Of a stretch of DNA of 10,098 nucleotides, positions 1-10,098 are shown one piece after another. This DNA comes from Pseudomonadota bacterium (GTDB lineage Bacteria; Pseudomonadota; Alphaproteobacteria; Rhodospirillales; Magnetospirillaceae): positions 1 to 10,098 of the forward strand of contig JAFAAW010000114.1 in the NCBI GenBank assembly GCA_023426365.1, written 5' to 3'. Both the position numbers and the translations under genes were made by a program. Below the pieces are notes generated by a model that was not told the DNA's origin, did not search any database, and saw only the letters and a list, made by a program, of their open reading frames with translations. Positions within the stretch are counted from its first letter, which is position 1. Each line of letters starts with the position of its first letter.

Positions 1-36
1 AAACGAAACGGGCGGGACCCTGATGGCCCCGCCCGT
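1..36 (-). terminator. Rho-independent terminator of greA
   Basis: A perfect 9-bp GC-rich stem (positions 8-16 pair with 28-36) encloses an 11-nt loop. Read on the minus strand, it is followed directly by the T-rich tail TTTCGTTT (8-1). It begins 30 bp past the greA stop codon and points the right way to end the carA-carB-greA transcript. The stem and tail are seen directly; the function is inferred from the standard intrinsic-terminator layout. Confidence 0.85.
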
Positions 37-65
37 CGCATCGATGGCCCGTCACGCCCGGCGGA

Positions 66-539
66 TCAGATGAATTTGACGTCCACCACTTCCCACGACT
101 TGGAGCCGCCCGGCGTGGTCACCTCGACAGTATCGCCCACGTGCTTGCCGATGAGCGCGCGGGCCAGCGGTGAATGCACCGACATGCGGCCCGACTTGAT
201 GTCGGCCTCGTGGGCGCCGACGATGGTGTAGACCACCTCCTCGTCGGAATCCTCGTCCGCCAGGGTCACGGTGGCGCCGAAACGCACCTGATCGCCCGAC
301 AATTGGCTGATGTCGATCACCTGGGCGCGCGAGATGATGTCCTCCAGCTCGGCCACCCGGCCTTCGATGAAGCTCTGGCGTTCGCGCGCCGCGTGATATT
401 CGGCGTTTTCCGACAGGTCGCCATGTTCGCGCGCCTCGGCAATCGCCTTGATGACCGCCGGCCGCTCGACCGACTTCAAATTCCGCAGTTCCTCCTCCAG
501 CTGGGCTAGGCCCGCCGAAGTCATCGGGATCTTTTCCAT
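66..539 (-). CDS. greA: Transcription elongation factor GreA
   Basis: Encodes 157 aa, about the usual GreA length. GreA enters the secondary channel of RNA polymerase and stimulates cleavage of backtracked RNA, rescuing arrested elongation complexes. The N-terminal antiparallel coiled coil covers about residues 1-77. Its tip has the family motif HGDLSENAEYHAAR with the acidic residues D41 and E44 in the same positions as in E. coli GreA. The C-terminal FKBP-like domain (about 83-157) contains SPLARALIGKHVGD and ends VDVKFI. The ATG at 539 was chosen because it gives MEKIPMT, the typical alphaproteobacterial N-terminus. The frame stays open upstream to a start at 653, but that extension reads through an inverted repeat and is not GreA-like. 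No strong Shine-Dalgarno is visible at 539. It is the last gene of the minus-strand cluster, 188 bp past carB, and is followed by a terminator. Confidence 0.97.
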   Translation of the reverse strand: MEKIPMTSAGLAQLEEELRNLKSVERPAVIKAIAEAREHGDLSENAEYHAARERQSFIEGRVAELEDIISRAQVIDISQLSGDQVRFGATVTLADEDSDEEVVYTIVGAHEADIKSGRMSVHSPLARALIGKHVGDTVEVTTPGGSKSWEVVDVKFI

Positions 540-607
540 GCCAAGAAAGCCCCAGCCGTTACAGGCGGTTAAGGCCGCCCGGTTTCCCGCGCGGCCTCTC
601 CCCCCCC

Positions 608-662
608 GCGTAGCGGTTGGAGAATTGCCCGATTCAAGGGGCGCATCCTCCAACCGCTACGC
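608..662. repeat. Perfect 15-bp inverted repeat, carB-greA gap
   Basis: Positions 608-622 (GCGTAGCGGTTGGAG) are exactly complementary to 648-662, around a 25-nt spacer. Inside the spacer a small inner stem can form (GCCC at 627-630 with GGGC at 639-642). On the minus strand a run of seven G follows it rather than T, so it does not look like an intrinsic terminator for carB. A perfect long stem in a non-coding gap suggests a dispersed palindromic (REP/MITE-like) element or a structured RNA in the carB-greA transcript. Only one copy is visible here. Confidence 0.75.
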
Positions 663-689
663 AGTTTTGAAGAACAGCGGCCTGCTGGT

Positions 690-719
690 CCGCGGGTGCC
701 GCCGGGGCGGCATCCGCGG
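690..719 (-). terminator. Stem-loop just past carB, possible weak terminator
   Basis: A 12-bp stem (690-701 with 708-719) closes a 6-nt loop, starting 9 bp past the carB stop. On the plus strand it contains one G-T wobble (696/713), which becomes an A-C mismatch in the carB transcript. No T tract follows on the minus strand. It could protect the carB 3' end, assist Rho-dependent termination, or be a neutral palindrome. The pairing is seen directly; terminator function is a guess. Confidence 0.35.
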
Positions 720-727
720 GCAGGACG

Positions 728-3982
<3,255 letters not shown>

Positions 3983-4016
3983 GGCGGCGGCTTCTTCCCG
4001 AGGAATTCTTCAGTCA

Positions 4017-4097
4017 GACACGGATGGACACGGATGAACACGGATGAGAATTGAGGAGCTTCTCGTTCATCCGTGCTTATCCGCGTCCATCCGTGTC
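4017..4097. repeat. Palindromic tandem-decamer element between carA and carB
   Basis: The left arm (4017-4050) holds three head-to-tail copies of a 10-nt unit, CACGGATG followed by GA, AA or AG. The right arm (4060-4097) carries three copies of the same unit in reverse orientation, with several substitutions and a 4-nt insertion. A 9-nt spacer (4051-4059) separates them. The arms can fold into one long imperfect hairpin of about 34-38 nt per side. From memory, similar CACGGATGAACACGGATG-type intergenic repeats occur in many unrelated bacterial genomes and are sometimes mistranslated as a spurious peptide resembling HGWTRMNTDE, which one frame here does encode (4020-4049). It lies in the carA-carB gap, so it would be transcribed into the operon mRNA. 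Confidence 0.85.
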
Positions 4098-4118
4098 ACT
4101 CAAATCAAACGGCGCGTC

Positions 4119-5303
<1,185 letters not shown>

Positions 5304-5308
5304 GTCAG

Positions 5309-5314
5309 TCCTTT
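5309..5314 (-). promoter_or_regulatory. Ribosome binding site of carA
   Basis: On the minus strand AAAGGA ends 5 nt before the ATG at 5303, within an A-rich stretch. This site decides the carA start against the in-frame GTG at 5369. Confidence 0.85.
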
Positions 5315-5322
5315 TTAAGTGA

Positions 5323-5448
5323 CGCGCCCGGCGGGCAGGCGCGATGAGAACGATAACACCAGGCCGCACACAGGCGCGAGGACTCGCTTTTGCGGGGCGA
5401 CGTCCTCCGGCGGGACCCGAACGGGTCCGGGTGGCGGCAGGTAAATTT
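5323..5448 (-). promoter_or_regulatory. Structured carA 5' leader with three stem-loops
   Basis: If transcription starts near 5448, carA has a leader of about 145 nt. Three hairpins can be drawn in it. One has 7-bp arms, 5413-5419 with 5422-5428 (two intervening bases, so the innermost pair opens). One is an outer 6-bp stem, 5378-5383 with 5402-5407, around an inner CGC/GCG stem at 5385-5387/5392-5394. One is a 6-bp GC stem, 5323-5328 with 5338-5343, ending about 20 nt before the start codon. None is followed by a U run, so classical attenuation is not obvious. carAB leaders in other bacteria respond to pyrimidines or arginine; whether this one does is unknown. The pairings are seen; a regulatory role is inference. 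Confidence 0.4.
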
Positions 5449-5455
5449 CCGGCCT

Positions 5456-5482
5456 TCTATAGAAATCCACCGCCCCTGTCAA
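5456..5482 (-). promoter_or_regulatory. Candidate sigma70-type promoter of carA
   Basis: On the minus strand a perfect -35 hexamer TTGACA (5482-5477) is followed after 15 nt by TATAGA (5461-5456), four of six matches to TATAAT. A spacer of 15 nt is shorter than the ideal 17, and a shifted ATAGAA would give 16. It would start RNA near 5448, giving carA a leader of about 145 nt. It is the best promoter match I found upstream of carA. Confidence 0.5.
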
Positions 5483-5542
5483 GAGAACTCGGCCGCAACG
5501 CAAAGCTGTGATTTTTCAACCCATTAGCGCGCCAGAGAGTCT

Positions 5543-5571
5543 TTGCCTTTGCCCCCGTTTTCGAGTAGCCT
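5543..5571 (+). promoter_or_regulatory. Candidate promoter of the yqeY-dnaG-rpoD operon
   Basis: TTGCCT (5543-5548) and TAGCCT (5566-5571) are separated by exactly 17 nt. They match the sigma70 consensus at four and three of six positions, and a start about 40 nt before the gene is reasonable. Such GC-rich variants are common in alphaproteobacteria. The match is weak in itself; position supports it more than sequence does. Confidence 0.35.
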
Positions 5572-5606
5572 GAGCGCTTTCCCGCAACGGGACGACGCGC
5601 AACACC

Positions 5607-5613
5607 GGGGAGG
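5607..5613 (+). promoter_or_regulatory. Ribosome binding site of the yqeY-like gene
   Basis: GGGGAGG sits 4 nt before the ATG at 5618. It fixes this start against an in-frame upstream start at 5543 that would overlap the promoter candidate. Confidence 0.8.
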
Positions 5614-5617
5614 CCCC

Positions 5618-6076
5618 ATGCTGCGCCAGCAGCTGAACGACAAACTGAAATCCGCCATGCTGGCCAAGGACGCCCGCATGGTTTCCACCATCCGCCTGAT
5701 CCTGGCGGCGCTGAAGGACCGCGACATCGCCGCCCGCTCGCGCGGGGTGATGGACGGCATCGGCGACGAGGAAATCCTGTCCATGCTGCAAAGCATGATC
5801 AAGCAGCGCCGCGAATCCATCTCGCTGTACGAGCAGGGCGGCCGCCTGGAGCTGGCCCAGCAGGAACAGGACGAAATCGCCATCATCGAGACCTTCCTGC
5901 CCAAGCAGATGGACGATGCCGAGACGACCGAGGCCGTGCGCGCCGTCATCGCCGAGATCGGCGCCGCCGGCATCAAGGACATGGGCAAGGTCATGGCGGC
6001 GCTGAAGGAGCGTTTCGCCGGCCGCATGGACTTCACCAAGGCCAGCGCCACGACCAAGCGGGAATTGGGGGCCTGA
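5618..6076 (+). CDS. GatB/YqeY domain-containing protein
   Basis: Encodes 152 aa, the usual length of stand-alone YqeY proteins. The family is all-helical and related to the C-terminal tRNA-binding tail of GatB, a subunit of the tRNA-dependent amidotransferase. The role of free-standing YqeY is not established; an accessory tRNA-related function is the usual suggestion. Visible family features are the N-terminal helical region (LRQQLNDKLKSAMLAKD, then RLILAALKDRDI), the central QEQDEIAIIETFLPKQM (about 87-103) and the C-terminal IKDMGKVMAALKERFAGRMDF (about 120-140). The start was chosen for its strong ribosome site; the 25 extra residues upstream do not look conserved. It is followed 31 bp later by dnaG on the same strand and is likely the first gene of that operon, the place that rpsU occupies in E. 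coli. Confidence 0.93.
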   Translation: MLRQQLNDKLKSAMLAKDARMVSTIRLILAALKDRDIAARSRGVMDGIGDEEILSMLQSMIKQRRESISLYEQGGRLELAQQEQDEIAIIETFLPKQMDDAETTEAVRAVIAEIGAAGIKDMGKVMAALKERFAGRMDFTKASATTKRELGA

Positions 6077-6107
6077 CCCCCGCCCGCACCAGGGCCTGAT
6101 ATATCGC

Positions 6108-8015
6108 ATGGCGTTCCCGCCCGAGTTCCTGGACGAACTGCGCAACCGGGCCAGCCTGCCCGGCATCATCAGCCGCCGGGTCAAGCTGACCAAGCGCGGG
6201 CGGGAATATTCCGGCCTGTGCCCCTTTCACAACGAGAAAAGCCCCAGCTTCACCGTCAACGAGGACAAGGGCTTCTTCCACTGCTTCGGCTGCGGCGCGC
6301 ATGGCGACGCCATCAGCTTCGAGATGCGGGCCAACCACCTTGGCTTCACCGAAGCGGTGGAAAAGCTGGCCCAGGAACTGGGCCTGGACGTCCCCAAGGC
6401 CAGCCCCGAGGAACGCCGGCGCGAGGCGCAGCGCGCATCCCTGCACGACGCCATGGAGGCGGCCTGCCGCTTCTATGAGAACCAGTTGCGCAGCGCCGCC
6501 GGGCGCGAGGGGCTGGCGTACTTGCGCAACCGCGGCCTGTCCGAGGACACCATCGCCCGCTTCCGCCTGGGCTGGGCGCCCGATTCGCGCGAAGCGCTGA
6601 AAAAGGCGGTGATGAACGAGGCGTGCCCGGAGAGCCTGCTGCTGGAAGCGGGGCTGTTGAAGAAGCCCGCCACGGGCGACGCCCGTGATTCGTCTGGCGG
6701 CCCGGCTTCGCCGGGGCGGAGCGGCACCAGCTTCGATTTCTTCCGCGGCCGCGTCACCTTTCCCGTCACCGACCGGCGCGGCCGGGTGGTGGCGTTCGGC
6801 GCCCGCACGCTGGGCGACGGCCAGCCCAAATACCTGAATTCGCCCGACACCCCGCTGTTCCACAAGGGCTCCATGCTCTACGGCCTGGCCCATGCCCGCG
6901 AAAGCGCGCGCGAGGGCAACATCGCGCTGGCGGTCGAAGGCTATATGGACGTCATCGCCCTGCACCAGGCCGGCTTCACCTATGCGGTGGCGCCGCTGGG
7001 CACCGCGCTGACCGAAGGGCAGATCGAGGAATTGTGGCGGCTGGCCGACGAGCCGGTGCTGTGCTTCGACGGCGACGCCGCCGGCCAGCGCGCCATGGCC
7101 CGCGCCGCCGAGCGCGGCCTGCCGATCCTGAAGCCGGGCAAGTCCCTGCGCTTCGCCGTGCTGCCCCACCCCGAGGACCCGGATTCGCTGATCAAGTCCA
7201 AGGGGGCCGAGGCCATGCAGGCGGTGCTGGACCAGGCCGAGCCGCTGTTCGAGGTGACCTGGCAACTGGCCACCCGCGACCGCGCGCTGGACACCCCGGA
7301 ACGCCGCGCGGCGCTGGAACAGGAATTGAAGGAAAAGGCCTTCGGCATCGCCGACGAGACGGTGCGCTGGCAGTATCTGTCGGCCTTCCGCGAACGGATG
7401 AAAAGCGCGTTTCGGCCGCAATGGCAGCCGCGCCAGGGCGGATCGTCCTACGGCCCGGCGGGCGGCAAGCGTTTCGAGGCCAAGCGCCGGCCGGGCGACC
7501 CGCCCCTGCGCAGCGCCGACGGCCGCCTGCCCGGCGCCGGCCGCCCGCCGCCGCCGGCCTCGCCGCAGGCACGCCAGGAACGGCTGCTGCTGGCCATCGT
7601 GGTGGTGCATCCGCCCCTGATCGAGGCGGTGGCCGAACGCCTGGGTGAAATGACCTTCACGGATTCCGAGCTTGACAAGCTAAGACGCGGGATTCTAAAG
7701 CACCTTGATATTGCCCGCGATCTTGACTCGCCGTCGTTGCAGGGCCACTTAAGGTCGGACGGGCATTCCCGAGTGTTGGACTCCCTGCTGGATGCGAATG
7801 CATATAAGATCGCCCGGCCCGACGCGGTCCACGAGGCCAGGTCGCTTTGGGAACACATCTTCACTCTGTATACGCGCAAAGAGATCCAGGCCGACGTAGC
7901 GCACGCCGTCGAGAATTTCGCGCGGGAGCCGTCGGAAGCGAATTTCAATTACCTCGCGGCGCTGGTGAACAGCCGCGGGAAGGGACTGAACGAAGAAGAC
8001 GGACGCGAGTCTTGA
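6108..8015 (+). CDS. dnaG: DNA primase DnaG
   Basis: Encodes 635 aa (E. coli has 581), within the range of alphaproteobacterial primases. It makes RNA primers at the replication fork and docks on DnaB helicase. The CHC2 zinc domain (about 1-100) has ligands C38, H41, C59 and C62. The catalytic core includes PKYLNSPDTPLFHKG (240-254). The TOPRIM domain has EGYMD (E277), FDGD (D321, D323) and DPD (D357, D359), with the same spacing as E. coli E265/D309/D311/D345/D347. A Pro/Arg-rich linker (about 436-488) leads to the C-terminal helical helicase-binding domain (about 490-620). Two oddities: about 15 extra residues at about 187-208 (TGDARDSSGGPASPGRSG) are encoded by two palindromes, and the last 120 or so codons use much more A/T-ending and rare codons than the rest. 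The ATG at 6108 has only a weak AGGG 13 nt upstream, so coupling to the preceding gene is likely. Confidence 0.97.
   Translation: MAFPPEFLDELRNRASLPGIISRRVKLTKRGREYSGLCPFHNEKSPSFTVNEDKGFFHCFGCGAHGDAISFEMRANHLGFTEAVEKLAQELGLDVPKASPEERRREAQRASLHDAMEAACRFYENQLRSAAGREGLAYLRNRGLSEDTIARFRLGWAPDSREALKKAVMNEACPESLLLEAGLLKKPATGDARDSSGGPASPGRSGTSFDFFRGRVTFPVTDRRGRVVAFGARTLGDGQPKYLNSPDTPLFHKGSMLYGLAHARESAREGNIALAVEGYMDVIALHQAGFTYAVAPLGTALTEGQIEELWRLADEPVLCFDGDAAGQRAMARAAERGLPILKPGKSLRFAVLPHPEDPDSLIKSKGAEAMQAVLDQAEPLFEVTWQLATRDRALDTPERRAALEQELKEKAFGIADETVRWQYLSAFRERMKSAFRPQWQPRQGGSSYGPAGGKRFEAKRRPGDPPLRSADGRLPGAGRPPPPASPQARQERLLLAIVVVHPPLIEAVAERLGEMTFTDSELDKLRRGILKHLDIARDLDSPSLQGHLRSDGHSRVLDSLLDANAYKIARPDAVHEARSLWEHIFTLYTRKEIQADVAHAVENFAREPSEANFNYLAALVNSRGKGLNEEDGRES
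6667..6715. repeat. Double palindrome inside dnaG, in frame
   Basis: Two perfect short hairpins lie in tandem within the coding sequence: 6671-6677 with 6681-6687 (7 bp, 3-nt loop) and 6701-6706 with 6710-6715 (6 bp, 3-nt loop). CCGCC at 6667-6671 can also pair with GGCGG at 6696-6700, closing around the first hairpin. The encoded residues (about 187-203) are low-complexity Gly/Ser/Pro/Arg and fall between AGLLKKP and FDFFRGRV, where E. coli DnaG, as I recall it, has a shorter linker. This resembles a palindromic element that inserted in frame and was tolerated. The palindromes are seen directly; the insertion is inferred. Confidence 0.5.
7672..7699 (+). promoter_or_regulatory. Candidate internal promoter for rpoD in dnaG
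   Basis: A perfect TTGACA (7672-7677) is followed after 16 nt by TCTAAA (7694-7699), four of six matches to TATAAT. It lies in the A/T-richer 3' part of dnaG, about 420 bp before rpoD and on its strand. In E. coli, rpoD is also served by promoters inside dnaG. A TATAAG hexamer at 7803-7808 lies in the same segment but has no good -35 partner. Confidence 0.3.
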
Positions 8016-8039
8016 CGGGCCGCGTCTTGGTTTCATTTA
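8011..8039 (+). promoter_or_regulatory. Candidate sigma32 (heat-shock) promoter of rpoD
   Basis: CTTGAC (8011-8016) overlaps the dnaG stop codon (8013-8015). After 14 nt comes TTTCATTTA (8031-8039). The sigma32 consensus is CTTGAA, 13-14 nt, CCCCATNTA; the -35 part matches five of six and the -10 part keeps CATNTA. It would start RNA about 70 nt before rpoD. E. coli rpoD is known to have a heat-shock promoter within the upstream dnaG, which supports the reading. A sigma70 reading of the same site (TTGACG with ATTTAT) is weaker. Confidence 0.4.
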
Positions 8040-8103
8040 TGGTCACGGACGGTTGGGGCCGCGTTCCAGGGGGGAGCGGCGGCAACGGCCCAGGCAGGAT
8101 CCC

Positions 8104-8108
8104 AGGAG
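8104..8108 (+). promoter_or_regulatory. Ribosome binding site of rpoD
   Basis: AGGAG ends 10 nt before the ATG at 8119. The spacing is slightly long but workable, and no better start lies nearby. Confidence 0.7.
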
Positions 8109-8118
8109 CGGTGGTTTA

Positions 8119-10098
<1,980 letters not shown>

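Larger units (their letters stand above)
5304..5617. other. Divergent intergenic region carA / yqeY-like gene
   Basis: This 314-bp stretch lies between the start codons of two divergent genes and contains no credible gene. From the carA side it holds the carA ribosome site, a leader with three stem-loops, the carA promoter candidate (5456-5482), about 60 bp with no recognised motif (5483-5542), the plus-strand promoter candidate (5543-5571) and the ribosome site of the yqeY-like gene (5607-5613). Its A+T content is raised around 5441-5465 and 5501-5525, which fits promoter DNA. I see no recognisable ArgR, PyrR or other operator. Confidence 0.7.

Noticed and set aside
540..653. N-terminal extension of greA by 38 residues
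   Set aside because: The extension translates part of the inverted repeat and GC-rich spacer; MEKIPMT at 539 is the family-typical start.
5304..5369. N-terminal extension of carA by 22 residues from a GTG
   Set aside because: It has no ribosome site and no family similarity, while the ATG at 5303 has AAAGGA at ideal spacing.
5315..5371. Short leader peptide before carA (GTG start, 18 codons, two Arg codons)
   Set aside because: There is no Shine-Dalgarno, only two arginine codons, and no terminator/antiterminator pair to couple with it.
6033..7610. A 525-codon minus-strand frame opposite dnaG
   Set aside because: It is the complement of a well-supported primase gene and has no recognisable domain or ribosome site.

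Overview
This window looks like core chromosome from a GC-rich alphaproteobacterium. A Rhodospirillales member close to Magnetospirillum is the best guess, from the protein sequences, the strong G/C preference at third codon positions and the gene order; no marker here fixes the genus. All six genes are housekeeping genes with intact reading frames. The last, rpoD, runs off the right edge.

Left half, minus strand (transcribed right to left): carA (4119-5303), carB (728-3982) and greA (66-539). carA and carB encode the two subunits of carbamoyl-phosphate synthetase, which feeds arginine and pyrimidine synthesis. greA encodes the transcript-cleavage factor of RNA polymerase. A good intrinsic terminator follows greA (1-36). 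The two gaps in this cluster are not plain spacers. The carA-carB gap holds a palindromic element of tandem decamers (4017-4097). The carB-greA gap holds a perfect 15-bp inverted repeat (608-622/648-662) and a second strong stem-loop (690-719).

Middle (5304-5617): a 314-bp divergent regulatory region. It holds a plausible carA promoter on the minus strand, a carA leader of about 145 nt with three stem-loops, and a weaker plus-strand promoter candidate.

Right half, plus strand: a GatB/YqeY-domain gene (5618-6076), dnaG primase (6108-8015) and rpoD, the primary sigma factor (8119 to the edge). This is the alphaproteobacterial form of the macromolecular-synthesis operon, with the YqeY-like gene in the first place that rpsU holds in E. 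coli. The 3' end of dnaG changes codon use abruptly and contains promoter-like hexamers. A sigma32-like motif overlaps the dnaG stop codon, so rpoD probably has its own promoters, as it does in E. coli.

I found no mobile-element gene, CRISPR array, tRNA, rRNA, toxin-antitoxin pair or defence system, and nothing that amounts to a new multi-gene system. The observations worth following are non-coding or sub-genic: the palindromic elements, including one that appears to have inserted in frame into dnaG, the structured carA leader, and the unusual 3' end of dnaG.
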